Part shown: positions 50,874 to 59,251 of the stretch, one piece after another
Numbering within the stretch: position 1 is the stretch's first letter
Layout: each line of letters begins with the position of its first letter
Source of the DNA: CAZAPG01 sp964486935
GTDB lineage: Bacteria > Chloroflexota > Anaerolineae > 4572-78 > J111
Assembly: GCA_964486935.1 (NCBI GenBank)
Contig: CAZAPG010000008.1
Location: 1 to 64,000 of the forward strand
DNA: 64,000 bases
Reading direction: 5' to 3'
Position numbers and translations under genes: made by a program
Notes under the pieces: model-generated
Databases searched by the model: none
The model's input: the letters and a program-made list of their open reading frames with translations, nothing else
Told to the model about the DNA's origin: nothing

Positions 50874-52247
50874 ATGAAATACCACATCTGGACTGCCGGA
50901 TGCCAAATGAACGTGGCCGATTCCCAGCGGGCGGGGTCGGAGTTGGAGAAGCTGGGTTATCGCTACACTGCCAACTACCGAAACGCCGATGTGATTGTGC
51001 TCAATACCTGCGTGGTGCGCCAGAGCGCCGAGGACAAAGCCACCGGCTTTTTGTGGAGTCTCAAGCCCGTCAAAGAAGCCAAACCCGACAAGGTCATCGC
51101 CCTGATGGGCTGCATGGTTGGGGTGCGCGGCGGCGACAAGCTGGCCAAAGCCTTTCCTCACGTCGATGTCTTTATGCCGCCCAGCGAACCGGCCCCCCTG
51201 GTCGATTTTTTGCTGGCCCGCGACAGCGCCCAGCAAGAGCTGAATTACCGTTACCAGTTGCAGGATGGCGAAGAACTCTCGCTGGTGCTGCCTCTGCACC
51301 AAAAAAATAATCTTGTCACGGCTCACGTGCCGGTGATTTACGGCTGCAACCACGTTTGCGCCTTCTGCATTATCCCCTCGCGCCGGGGGCGCGAGCGCAG
51401 CCGGCCCGTGGGCGAAATTGCCGCCGAAATCCAAAGCCTGACCGCTCAGGGCGTCAGAGAAGTAACCCTGCTGGGCCAAATTGTTGACCGCTACGGCTAC
51501 GACATCCCCGATGGCCCGCGCCTGAAAGATTTGCTGCGGGTGGTCAACCAGATTGACGGCCTGCGCCGGGTGCGCTTTTTGACCAGTCACCCCAACTACA
51601 TGAGCGACGAACTGCTGGACACCGTGGCCGAACTGCCCAAGGTGTGCGAGCATATCGAAGTGCCCAACCAGGCCGGCGACGACGACGTGCTGCGCCGCAT
51701 GAAGCGCGAATACAGCATGGCCGAATACGCCCGGCTCATCGAGCGCATCCGCGCCCGCATGCCCCGGGCCTGCATTGCCACCGATATTATTGTCGGCTTC
51801 CCCGGCGAAACCGAGGCCCAGTTCCAGCGCACGCTCGATTGGCTGGCCGAACTCAAGCTGGATGTGTGCCACGTAGCTATGTACTCGCCCCGGCCCGGCA
51901 CGGTCTCCTCCAAAATTATGGCCGACGACGTGCCGCCGGAAGAAAAAAAGCGCCGGCTGGATGCGGTCAACCAGTTGCAAGAGCAGATTGTGGCCGAAAT
52001 CAACAGCCATTTGCTGGGGCAAACAGTGGAAATTCTGGTGGAAGAAAAACACAAAGGTCGCTGGAAGGGCCGCACCCGCACCAACAAACTGCTCTTTTTT
52101 GAGGATGACAGCGGCAAGGATTGGCAGGGTCAACTGGTGAATGTTGAAATTACCTGGACCGGCCCCTGGAGCCTGCGCGGCGTTCTGCCCGGCCAGCAGC
52201 CCCTCATCGCCACCGATGAGCAGGTATTTCTGCCGCTGACGGCCTGA
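50874..52247 (+). CDS. miaB: tRNA-2-methylthio-N6-dimethylallyladenosine synthase
   Basis: 457 aa radical-SAM methylthiotransferase that adds the 2-methylthio group to i6A37 of tRNA. The UPF0004 domain has Cys10, Cys46 and Cys80 for the auxiliary cluster. The radical-SAM cluster motif is C158-x3-C162-x2-C165 (CNHVCAFC), then PSRRGRERSR. The C-terminal TRAM domain (about 380-450) binds tRNA. Length is typical. A terminator follows 26 nt later. Confidence 0.95.
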   Translation: MKYHIWTAGCQMNVADSQRAGSELEKLGYRYTANYRNADVIVLNTCVVRQSAEDKATGFLWSLKPVKEAKPDKVIALMGCMVGVRGGDKLAKAFPHVDVFMPPSEPAPLVDFLLARDSAQQELNYRYQLQDGEELSLVLPLHQKNNLVTAHVPVIYGCNHVCAFCIIPSRRGRERSRPVGEIAAEIQSLTAQGVREVTLLGQIVDRYGYDIPDGPRLKDLLRVVNQIDGLRRVRFLTSHPNYMSDELLDTVAELPKVCEHIEVPNQAGDDDVLRRMKREYSMAEYARLIERIRARMPRACIATDIIVGFPGETEAQFQRTLDWLAELKLDVCHVAMYSPRPGTVSSKIMADDVPPEEKKRRLDAVNQLQEQIVAEINSHLLGQTVEILVEEKHKGRWKGRTRTNKLLFFEDDSGKDWQGQLVNVEITWTGPWSLRGVLPGQQPLIATDEQVFLPLTA

Positions 52248-52272
52248 AAACAGGTAACTAAAAAAAACAGAC

Positions 52273-52308
52273 AAGGGCTTTGAGAATTTCTCGAGGCCCT
52301 TTTTGTTT
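52273..52308 (+). terminator. Terminator after miaB
   Basis: AAGGGCTTTGAGA/TCTCGAGGCCCTT stem including G-T pairs, followed by TTTTTG. Confidence 0.8.
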
Positions 52309-52360
52309 TCTATTTTTCCATTTCTAAAATCCCCGTTCCCGCTTTTGCAACTTTTGCAAC

Positions 52361-52366
52361 TATAAT
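52361..52366 (+). promoter_or_regulatory. -10 element before the ECF sigma gene
   Basis: TATAAT ends 9 nt before the ATG at 52376, which would give a near-leaderless transcript. Tandem CTTTTGCAA repeats (52342-52359) lie just upstream where no good -35 is seen; an autoregulated ECF promoter cannot be excluded. Confidence 0.35.
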
Positions 52367-52375
52367 CCGTAGAGC

Positions 52376-53044
52376 ATGGTGCAGACAGAAAGGAAGTCAG
52401 ACTGCATCATGGTCAATTCTGTTCCATTTGGACGCCTTCCGATGAGTTCATCCGTTGCAACGGAGTCAAACATAACCCCAGAAATGCAAGCCCAGGAGCA
52501 GGCCTGGGCGCTGGCCGCCCAAAAGGGCGATAGCGCCGCCTTTATGAACATCGTCGACGCTTACCAGAGGCCGGTTTACAACCTGTGCTACCGTATGCTG
52601 GGCGATGCGGTTGAGGCCGAAGATGCGGCCCAGGAAACCTTTTTGCGGGCCTATACCAAAATTGACACCTACAGCCCTGGCCGCAAATTCTCGTCGTGGC
52701 TGTTCTCTATTGCCTCGCACTACTGCATCGACCGGCTGCGCAAGCGCCGCTACCAGCTAATTTCCTGGGACGACCTGCCGCCCTGGCGCTGGCTGCCCGA
52801 TACCGGGCCGCAGCCGGAAGAGGCTACCCTGAAACGCGAGGCCAAAGATACCTTGCGCGATTTGCTCCACACCCTGCCGCCCGATTATCGAGCGGCCACC
52901 ATCCTGCGGTACTGGCACGATATGTCGTACGATGAAATTGCAGAAACTATGGATACCAGCGTCAGCGCCATCAAAAGCCGGTTATTCAGGGCGCGACAAA
53001 TGCTGGCCGAAGCCGCCCAGCAGCAGGACGCAGCGTTGCATTAG
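52376..53044 (+). CDS. ECF-family RNA polymerase sigma factor
   Basis: 222 aa. Sigma-70 region 2 (about 60-125: YQRPVYNLCYRMLGDAVEAEDAAQETFLRAY) and region 4 (about 155-210: LPPDYRAATILRYWHDMSYDEIAETM, VSAIKSRLFRARQML) are separated by a short linker with no region 3, as in ECF sigmas. The exact start is uncertain (ATG at 52376, 52409 or 52442). Immediately followed by a zinc-finger anti-sigma gene. Confidence 0.92.
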   Translation: MVQTERKSDCIMVNSVPFGRLPMSSSVATESNITPEMQAQEQAWALAAQKGDSAAFMNIVDAYQRPVYNLCYRMLGDAVEAEDAAQETFLRAYTKIDTYSPGRKFSSWLFSIASHYCIDRLRKRRYQLISWDDLPPWRWLPDTGPQPEEATLKREAKDTLRDLLHTLPPDYRAATILRYWHDMSYDEIAETMDTSVSAIKSRLFRARQMLAEAAQQQDAALH

Positions 53045-53053
53045 TGAGGAGAG

Positions 53054-53635
53054 ATGGCTATGTCTAACGATACCTTTACCGAAAAAATTTCACTCTGGCT
53101 GGATGACCAGCTCAGCCCGGCCGAAGTAACCGAACTCAAAAACCACCTGGCCCACTGCCAACATTGCCGCCAGGTTTACCAGTCAATACAGCAGGTTCAC
53201 CGGCTTTTTCACTCGGCGGGCCGGCATATGGCCGCCCCCGCGCCCCACTTCAGCCAGAGGTTTGAAGCCCGGCTGGCCCGGCACCGGGCACGCAAGCCGT
53301 GGCAACTGTGGCTGGCCGTGGCCGCCCTGCTGCTGGGCGCGCTGTTTGTAGGGGCCTGGGCGCTGGTAAGCAGCCTGACGGTCGTTAGCCTTGGTTTTTA
53401 CCTGCTCGATGCAGACCTGCTCTATCGCTGGTTAATAACCTTTATCGAGTCTGTCGCCGGCCTGCGCCTCTTTTTGCGGCTATCGGCCATTTTTTTGCGG
53501 GCCAGCTACGCCACAATGGGTCAACCCATTTTTTGGGGCTATGTTGTCATTGCGCTTGGTCTGGTCTGGCTGTGGGTGCGCTCAATCCAAAAATTGGCCC
53601 GGCGAGCGTTTGTTCAGGTTGACTTGCTTGTTTAA
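53054..53635 (+). CDS. Zinc-finger anti-sigma factor
   Basis: 193 aa. The N-terminal ZAS domain contains H-x3-C-x2-C (NHLAHCQHCRQ near 33-42) that binds zinc and the sigma factor. Transmembrane helices follow (about 78-98 and 155-178), with possibly more hydrophobic segments in between. It holds the ECF sigma inactive until an envelope signal arrives. GAGGAG precedes an ATG 9 nt after the sigma stop. Confidence 0.9.
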   Translation: MAMSNDTFTEKISLWLDDQLSPAEVTELKNHLAHCQHCRQVYQSIQQVHRLFHSAGRHMAAPAPHFSQRFEARLARHRARKPWQLWLAVAALLLGALFVGAWALVSSLTVVSLGFYLLDADLLYRWLITFIESVAGLRLFLRLSAIFLRASYATMGQPIFWGYVVIALGLVWLWVRSIQKLARRAFVQVDLLV

Positions 53636-53666
53636 AAAAACTTTCCAACTTACTGGAGATAATACA

Positions 53667-55043
53667 ATGAGAAATAAAAAGATATTTATCATCCTCTTAA
53701 GCCTGTTACTGTCGCTGGTGTTTGCCACGCCGGTTTTTGCTCAGGGACCCGACGGCGCGCAGGTTGTATTTGGCAATAACCTTGAAGTAACCAACGAAAC
53801 CACCCTCAACCGGGATGTGGTGGTGTTTGGGGGTAGGGTATTGGTAGATGAAACCAGCCAGATTAACGGCGATATGGCCGTGTTTGGCGGTAATGTTGAT
53901 ATCCAGGGCGCGGTTGATGGCGATATGATTGTGTTCGGGGGCAATGTATCCGTCTCCGGCGCCATTGATGGTGATGTGGGGCTGGTTGGCGGCAACATCA
54001 ACCTGGGCGAAACGGCGGTTGTCAAAGGGGATATTGGCCTGGTAGGCGGCCAACCCAACGTGGCCGAGGGCGCCGTGATTGAAGGCGAGATTCGCGGCCC
54101 CAATCAGTTTGATTTTGAATATGGCCCCGGCCACCGCAATGACGAGGTTGATGGCCCGGCAGCGCCGCCCATACCGCCCGTGCCGCCCGTACCCGATTTT
54201 CCCCAAAGTGGTTCTGGTTTTTTGGGCTTGCTTGGCCGCATTGTCAGCGATATTGTCTGGACTATCTCGCTGCTGGTAACGTTGGGGGTGATTACCTGGG
54301 TGGTGGCCGCCTTCATGCCGGAGCAAATGATGAACGCGCGCCAGACCATCCTCGAATCCGCCCCGCTCAGTTTTGGCGTTGGCGTTATCTCGTGGCTGGT
54401 GGCGGCCGTGAGTTTTGCCCTCATTCTGACCATTTGCCTGGCCTTTGTGCCGGTGGTGGCCCTGGCCGTGCTGGGCATCGCTACCCTGTTTGGCTGGATT
54501 GTGGTGGGCCAGATGGTCGGCGAGCGGTTGCTGGTAGCCAGCGGACAGCCCCAGCCCAATTTTATCCTCTCTAGCATTGTTGGCGTGTGGGTGCTGACCG
54601 TTGTGACCAATATGCCCATCATTGGCGAAATTCCCTGCATCGGCTGGCTGCTGGGGCTGGCAGGATTTTTAGCCGGCCTGGTTATCAGCCTGGCCGGTCT
54701 GGGGGCCGTGTTGCTGACCCGCTTTGGCACGCGGCCCTATGCGCCCGCTACCTATCCTTACTCCAGTCGAGGGCCGTCGTATTCACCCGGCGGGGGTGGC
54801 CGGCGGGTTCGCTGGGCCGAACCGGCGCCGGACGTGTCGGTAGAAGAGCGCGTTTCGTCCGAAGATGAATTGAGAGCAAAAATCAAAGCCGCGCTTGATG
54901 ACGCCGATAAAGCCGCCCCGGAACCGGCAGAGGCAGCCGGTGAAACCGAACCGGACGAGGACAGCGCGCCGGAGGAAAAACCCAAAAAGCGCGGTCGCCG
55001 CAAAAAATCAGATGACGCGCCCGAAGAGAAGCCGGAAGAATAG
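53667..55043 (+). CDS. Secreted/membrane bactofilin-like beta-helix protein
   Basis: 458 aa from the ATG at 53667 (TGGAGA upstream). A signal peptide (1-25, ending VFA) is followed by a short right-handed beta-helix of 10 or so turns (VVVFGGRVLVDETSQINGDMAVFGGNV..., about 35-145), as in polymer-forming bactofilin/CcmA proteins. A Pro-rich hinge and four or five TM helices (about 190-350) come next, then a highly charged Lys/Glu tail (about 400-458). Third gene of the sigma/anti-sigma operon, so it is a probable sensor, target or structural envelope partner. Confidence 0.82.
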   Translation: MRNKKIFIILLSLLLSLVFATPVFAQGPDGAQVVFGNNLEVTNETTLNRDVVVFGGRVLVDETSQINGDMAVFGGNVDIQGAVDGDMIVFGGNVSVSGAIDGDVGLVGGNINLGETAVVKGDIGLVGGQPNVAEGAVIEGEIRGPNQFDFEYGPGHRNDEVDGPAAPPIPPVPPVPDFPQSGSGFLGLLGRIVSDIVWTISLLVTLGVITWVVAAFMPEQMMNARQTILESAPLSFGVGVISWLVAAVSFALILTICLAFVPVVALAVLGIATLFGWIVVGQMVGERLLVASGQPQPNFILSSIVGVWVLTVVTNMPIIGEIPCIGWLLGLAGFLAGLVISLAGLGAVLLTRFGTRPYAPATYPYSSRGPSYSPGGGGRRVRWAEPAPDVSVEERVSSEDELRAKIKAALDDADKAAPEPAEAAGETEPDEDSAPEEKPKKRGRRKKSDDAPEEKPEE

Positions 55044-55070
55044 CGGCTGATTTAGGGCCGCAAAACCAAA

Positions 55071-55104
55071 GGGCCGATGCGATTGCGCATCGGCCCTGTT
55101 TTTT
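55071..55104 (+). terminator. Terminator of the ECF sigma operon
   Basis: GGGCCGATGCG/CGCATCGGCCC stem with a short loop followed by TGTTTTTT. Confidence 0.85.
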
Positions 55105-55111
55105 GTGGAAG

Positions 55112-55144
55112 AAACCCTAAAGGTTTTCAAAACCTTTAGGGTTT
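55112..55144. repeat. 33-bp perfect palindrome
   Basis: AAACCCTAAAGGTTTT, one central base, and the exact complement. No T-run. It lies between the terminator above and the convergent small protein gene; a REP-like interspersed hairpin is likely. Confidence 0.6.
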
Positions 55145-55181
55145 GACAAGATTGCCCCAATTTTTTGAGAAGATTTGGGTG

Positions 55182-55517
55182 TTAGCTGGCCTTTTTTGAC
55201 TCATAGCGGCTGTTGGGCATACGGCCATCGTCGCGCAGCAAAAAGCGCTCGTACTCAAAACCGCCGCCGGTAAACTCTACCAATACGCCGCCTTTTTGAC
55301 TCTCCAGCCTGACCAGCTCTTTGCTGCGCAGGTTTTGCATAATCACCGTTAATTGCGCCTCGGAGAGTTCAGCTTCGCTGTGGCGCAGGTCGGCCAGCTT
55401 TTGCAAAAAGACGCCGAATTTTCGCAGCTCATCGGGCGAAAGGCCCTGGAAGTTTTTAGCCAGGGCGCTCATTTTGCGCCCCCACTGCACGCTGGCAAAA
55501 TCAGATGGGTCTAACAT
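55182..55517 (-). CDS. Small helical protein of unknown function
   Basis: 111 aa from the ATG at 55517, chosen because TAGGAG lies 8 nt upstream. Mostly helical (FGVFLQKLADLRHSEAELSEAQLTVIMQNLRSKELVRLE), then a beta hairpin with VLVEFTGGGFEYERFLLRD. The central part looks like a winged-helix fragment. I do not recognise the family. Upstream lies the pentapeptide-repeat gene on the same strand. Confidence 0.68.
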   Translation of the reverse strand: MLDPSDFASVQWGRKMSALAKNFQGLSPDELRKFGVFLQKLADLRHSEAELSEAQLTVIMQNLRSKELVRLESQKGGVLVEFTGGGFEYERFLLRDDGRMPNSRYESKKAS

Positions 55518-55585
55518 GACGATGCTCCTATGGGTCAAGAATTGCTCATAATCTATCAGCGCGTGATGAATGACCAGTGACAAAT

Positions 55586-56176
55586 CTACTTTTTGCCAAA
55601 AAAGCCACGGCCAAAACGCGAACGCCGGGGGTTGTTCAGCGGCTGATAGTTGGGCGGAAGCTGCGCCCCTTCAAATTTGGCGCTGCTGACGTTTTCGGCC
55701 TGGTCCAAATTGGTGTGGCGCAGGTTGGCCCGGGTTAGATTGGCGCTGAACAGAATGGCGCGGGTTAGCCTGGCGCCGCTAAAATTGGCCTGCGCCGCCT
55801 GGACCAGCGACAGGTCGGCCTGGGTCAGGTCGGCTCCGGTCAGGTTGGCCTGCGACAGGTCGGCCCCGTACAGGTCAGCCGAGCGGAGATTGGCCTCAAC
55901 CAGCGCCGCTCCCTGAAAAATGGCCCCGGCAGCGATAGCCCCGTGCAGGTCTGCGCCGGTCAAATCGGCCCCGGTCAGGTTGACGCCCGGCATCGGCGCG
56001 CCGGCAAAACAACAGCCGCGCAGGTTGGCCCCGCTCAAATCTGTGTCGCGCAACCAGGCGTCAGAAAAATCCAGCCCGCTCAAATCCGCGCCGGACAGAT
56101 TGAGCATTTCCAGCCGCATATTTTTTTCTCCGGCGGCATAGCGCCGGGCCAATTCCAGATGTTCAGCGTTGGCCAT
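55586..56176 (-). CDS. Pentapeptide-repeat protein
   Basis: 196 aa from the ATG at 56176 (an ATG 21 nt upstream is possible). About 24 tandem pentapeptides with A(D/N)LxG/S spacing (for example LSGADLSGLDFSDAWLRDTDLSGA) between residues 20 and 165 form a right-handed quadrilateral beta-helix. The first 18 residues are helical and the tail is basic. Role unknown; similar proteins include gyrase-protecting factors, but nothing here shows that. Confidence 0.88.
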   Translation of the reverse strand: MANAEHLELARRYAAGEKNMRLEMLNLSGADLSGLDFSDAWLRDTDLSGANLRGCCFAGAPMPGVNLTGADLTGADLHGAIAAGAIFQGAALVEANLRSADLYGADLSQANLTGADLTQADLSLVQAAQANFSGARLTRAILFSANLTRANLRHTNLDQAENVSSAKFEGAQLPPNYQPLNNPRRSRFGRGFFGKK

Positions 56177-56219
56177 GGGCGGCAGAGTATAGCCCAAAAG
56201 CGGGGCGAGGTCAACTGCC

Positions 56220-57914
56220 TTATTTTATGGTGGTAATATCCAGATTTTGCAGCGTTTCGATTTCAACGGGCAAAATCCAGATGCGTTTGAAATCGCTGAA
56301 GCCTTTGGGGTTGTAATAGGAGAAATAAAAGGTAAATTGAAAACCCTCGATGTCGAACTCTTCGTAGCCATATATTTCTGACTTTTCGGGGTTGAGTTGT
56401 TTGTAGCCTTTTTGCTCCAGCAGGCTTTTGAAAATGTTGTAAAATGGCTCGTTGCAGCGAATATCAAACTTGACGTGCTGGAGCTTTTCCAGGTTGGAGA
56501 CGATATTTTGGTACAGGGTGTACTGGCGCATAATGGCCTGGGTTTCGCGGTTGAGGTTTTGAAAATTCTCGCCAATGGCGATGAGTTCGCTAATTTGGGG
56601 GAAACGCTCGATGGCTTTTTCAAAGTACATCTGGTTGTGAATAATCAACTCGCTAATGGAGATGTGCTCCAGCCGGGCGGCCAGGTTAACGGTATCGCCG
56701 GTAACGGTAAAATCGCGCACAATTTCGTTGCCAAGATTCGAGCGTAAAATCTGGTTGCCGAAGGTGAGGCCGCTGCGCAGCCCAAGTTTTGAGCGCGTAA
56801 ATTCAACCTCGGTGGCAATAATATCTTGCAAAACTTTACAGAGGGTGAAAACGGCAAAAAAGTTGCGAAAAATGGCCTCGCTTTCTTTTTGGGCGGGCGA
56901 CTCGCAGGGCATATTGTTATTTAAAAAGACGCACATCACGTTATCGCCCATAAATTTGTCGATGCGCCCGGCAAAGCGGCGGCTGATAATTTTGGTCTGC
57001 TCAAAAAAGGGTTGCTGAATTCTGTTAAGGTAGACTTCTTTGCCAAAGGTGTTTAAAAATTCGGTGCTGGCCCGCAAGTCAGAAAAGCTGATGCAGCCGC
57101 TCTCGTTGGTGTCGGCCACGCCAAATTTGAGCACGTTTTCAAACTTTTCCCACTCTTTGCTGTAGGAGCCGTTGCGACTGCCGCCTTCTTGCCGCACCGA
57201 ATGGCTCAGGCAGCGGTCTCGATATTCTTGCTGCAAAAAGTCGAAAATGTGCTGAAACTCGCTGTTGGCGCTTTCGCCCTGTAGCTGCACAAAATGGGTC
57301 GGTTCGTCGGAATATCGTTTGAGCAGCAGCGTGTCGGCGTAGGTAAAATCGGGGATCATAATGTTGGGGTCGCGGGTGTCGGCCCGTTTGCCAAAGTAGA
57401 TGATTTCATCGGGAAAGAGGCTGGAGAGCGAGCTATCGAGCGCATACAGCCACAACAGGCTGGTGGGGTAGTTGACGTTGTAAAAGTAGCTTTTTATCCA
57501 GTCCAGATATTTTTTAATGAGGCTGTCATCGCTAATGGGGATGAAAATGCAGGTCAGGTCATCGAGCGGGCCGGAATAAAAGTAGACCCGCATCAGGTGG
57601 TCCATAAATTGCAGGTGCGGGTCGACCTCATGCTCAAAATCAAGCTGGTCGTCAGACAGCCGCTTGATGTAGCGCCAAAAGCAAATGTTATCTTGTTTGT
57701 GTTTGTAACCGCTTAAAATATAGCGATACAGGTGATAGTTCAGGGTAGGATAATAATCGTTGGAGTCGGGAGCGACATTTTCGGGGGCGGTTTCAAATGT
57801 TTTTACCAGCAACTGCTCGTGCTCATTGGCCAGCGATTGCTCCAAAGTGGTCATCAGTTGGGCCAGTTTTTCTCCCTGAGATAGCATTAGCCGTTCTGCG
57901 GTGTGCGCGCTCAT
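56220..57914 (-). CDS. Class III adenylate/guanylate cyclase-domain protein
   Basis: 564 aa from the ATG at 57914 with AAAGG upstream. A long N-terminal region (1-265) shows no family I can name. The cyclase homology domain (about 270-440) has the metal-binding Asp in CISFSDLRAST, KFMGDNVMCVF with the second Asp, and DFTVTGDTVNLAARLEH. A C-terminal region of about 120 residues follows. It may make cAMP or cGMP from ATP or GTP; substrate residues cannot be assigned with confidence. Followed downstream by the pentapeptide-repeat gene. Confidence 0.85.
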   Translation of the reverse strand: MSAHTAERLMLSQGEKLAQLMTTLEQSLANEHEQLLVKTFETAPENVAPDSNDYYPTLNYHLYRYILSGYKHKQDNICFWRYIKRLSDDQLDFEHEVDPHLQFMDHLMRVYFYSGPLDDLTCIFIPISDDSLIKKYLDWIKSYFYNVNYPTSLLWLYALDSSLSSLFPDEIIYFGKRADTRDPNIMIPDFTYADTLLLKRYSDEPTHFVQLQGESANSEFQHIFDFLQQEYRDRCLSHSVRQEGGSRNGSYSKEWEKFENVLKFGVADTNESGCISFSDLRASTEFLNTFGKEVYLNRIQQPFFEQTKIISRRFAGRIDKFMGDNVMCVFLNNNMPCESPAQKESEAIFRNFFAVFTLCKVLQDIIATEVEFTRSKLGLRSGLTFGNQILRSNLGNEIVRDFTVTGDTVNLAARLEHISISELIIHNQMYFEKAIERFPQISELIAIGENFQNLNRETQAIMRQYTLYQNIVSNLEKLQHVKFDIRCNEPFYNIFKSLLEQKGYKQLNPEKSEIYGYEEFDIEGFQFTFYFSYYNPKGFSDFKRIWILPVEIETLQNLDITTIK

Positions 57915-58108
57915 AGATGAACCTTTCAAATAGTGATGAAGATACCTCGCCACCTGGTGAGGTTACGGTGTAGTGGGGATAATGGCTTTGTCAAGTTGCT
58001 GCTGTTCAGGCTGACTGGTGCGGCGAGTGAAGTTAAATACTAGCCAAAGTATAAGCCAAAGTTAATTTGCTGACAATAGACCAAAAGTTCAAGAATAGCC
58101 GCAGCAAT

Positions 58109-58134
58109 AAAAAAGGGCCGGCCTGAGCCGGCCC
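58109..58134 (-). terminator. Terminator of the ParA-family gene
   Basis: GGGCCGGC, loop TCAG on the minus strand, GCCGGCCC, then six T, 23 nt after the stop. Confidence 0.75.
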
Positions 58135-58156
58135 GGTGAGTGTGGGTAGAAATAAA

Positions 58157-58948
58157 CTAAGCGGGTTGTTTTTTTGTTGGTTGGCCGGCGCCATTTTTTC
58201 CGTTCAGAGGCGGCATCTCGGCTACGGTTTCGGTCAGGCGGGCATAGTCTATGGCCGCCCGGCTGCGCGGGGCGTACTCAAAAATGGTGCGGCCCTGGCC
58301 CGGCGCTTCTGAGAGCAGGGTGTCCACCCGAATGGGGCGGGCAACCCGTGGCCCCAAATCTTTCAGCAGTTTGACAACTTCTTTGCTGACGCGCCGGCGC
58401 GGGTCGTACATGGTGGGGATAATCAGCCGGATGGCAGCGGCCCGGCCCAGAGTGCGGCTGATGTTTTGCAGGTAGCTCATAAATTGCCGGGCGCCGGCCA
58501 TGGCCAGCATCTCCATTGAAACGGGGATAAACACTTCATCAACATATACAATGGCGTTGATGGTGAGCAGCGATAGCGACGGGGCGCAGTCGAGCAGGTG
58601 GTAATCGTAGCCCTCCAGTCCGGCAAATACCTCCTCAAAAATCTCCTCGCGGGTCATCTCCAGCACCATGCGCTGCTGCACCTTAAATAAATCCAGGCTG
58701 CCGGGGATCAGGTCTAAATTTTGGCGCGCCCGAACAATACAATCTTCCGGTTTGGCCTTGCGGGTCAGCACTTCAACCAGCGATTTTTGGTAATTGGTGA
58801 CGCCCAGCGAGACGGCCACGTTGGCCTGGGTGTCGGTATCAATCAACAGTACCCGGTGGCCGCGCAGGGCCAGGGCCGCGCCCAAATTTACGCAGGTGGT
58901 GGTTTTGCCAATTCCGCCCTTGAAGCCTAAAACGGCGATTTTTCGCAT
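58157..58948 (-). CDS. ParA/MinD-family ATPase (orphan)
   Basis: 263 aa. Deviant Walker A KGGIGKTT (10-17), DTDTQANVAVSLG (switch I/A') and LLDCAPSLSLLTINA (Walker B) are those of ParA/Soj proteins. No parB-like gene or parS cluster lies nearby, so it may position other cargo. Predicted promoter lies upstream on the same strand. Divergent from murJ. Confidence 0.9.
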   Translation of the reverse strand: MRKIAVLGFKGGIGKTTTCVNLGAALALRGHRVLLIDTDTQANVAVSLGVTNYQKSLVEVLTRKAKPEDCIVRARQNLDLIPGSLDLFKVQQRMVLEMTREEIFEEVFAGLEGYDYHLLDCAPSLSLLTINAIVYVDEVFIPVSMEMLAMAGARQFMSYLQNISRTLGRAAAIRLIIPTMYDPRRRVSKEVVKLLKDLGPRVARPIRVDTLLSEAPGQGRTIFEYAPRSRAAIDYARLTETVAEMPPLNGKNGAGQPTKKQPA

Positions 58949-58991
58949 AGAGAGACCTCTATCTCACAGGCTGATAATTCAAACAACAGGA

Positions 58992-59020
58992 TAAGTAGCA
59001 CAAATGCTATAAAAATTCAA
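58992..59020 (-). promoter_or_regulatory. Predicted promoter of the ParA-family gene
   Basis: On the minus strand TTGAAT (59020-59015), 17 bp, TACTTA (58997-58992) with an extended TGC before it. Leader about 35 nt. Confidence 0.35.
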
Positions 59021-59039
59021 ATGTCCAGGGCTAAAGTTT

Positions 59040-59075
59040 CGGGCGCATCCCAAAATTTGGGACAGACCCAAAGTT
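59040..59075. repeat. Short inverted repeat related to the MITE-like ends
   Basis: GGGCGCATCCCAAAATTT runs directly into its approximate complement ending GACAGACCC. Both ends resemble GGGTGCGTCC/GGGTGTGTCC of the elements at 36130 and 38897, so it may be a minimal remnant. Confidence 0.35.
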
Positions 59076-59195
59076 TTCGGCAATCAACAGTGTCTCTAAA
59101 ATTCTATCATTCGATTTCTTGTTATGTCAAGCAAAAAGCGCAGACAAAACTTAAAAATATTGCAACCTGTCTGCCAGCCTCGGCCAGAAGGCTCA

Positions 59196-59224
59196 TTGGC
59201 GTAAGGGTAGTTGTGTGTTACAAT
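59196..59224 (+). promoter_or_regulatory. Predicted promoter of murJ
   Basis: TTGGCG (59196-59201), a 17-bp spacer and TACAAT (59219-59224), 28 nt before the ATG. Confidence 0.6.
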
Positions 59225-59251
59225 TTTGCCACTCAATAAATCAGAATTTTT

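Noticed and set aside
50829..52274. Long open frame on the minus strand antisense to miaB
   Set aside because: Covers miaB exactly in antisense; MiaB has all its cysteines and family motifs, and the antisense protein is Gly/His/Val-rich with no known domain.
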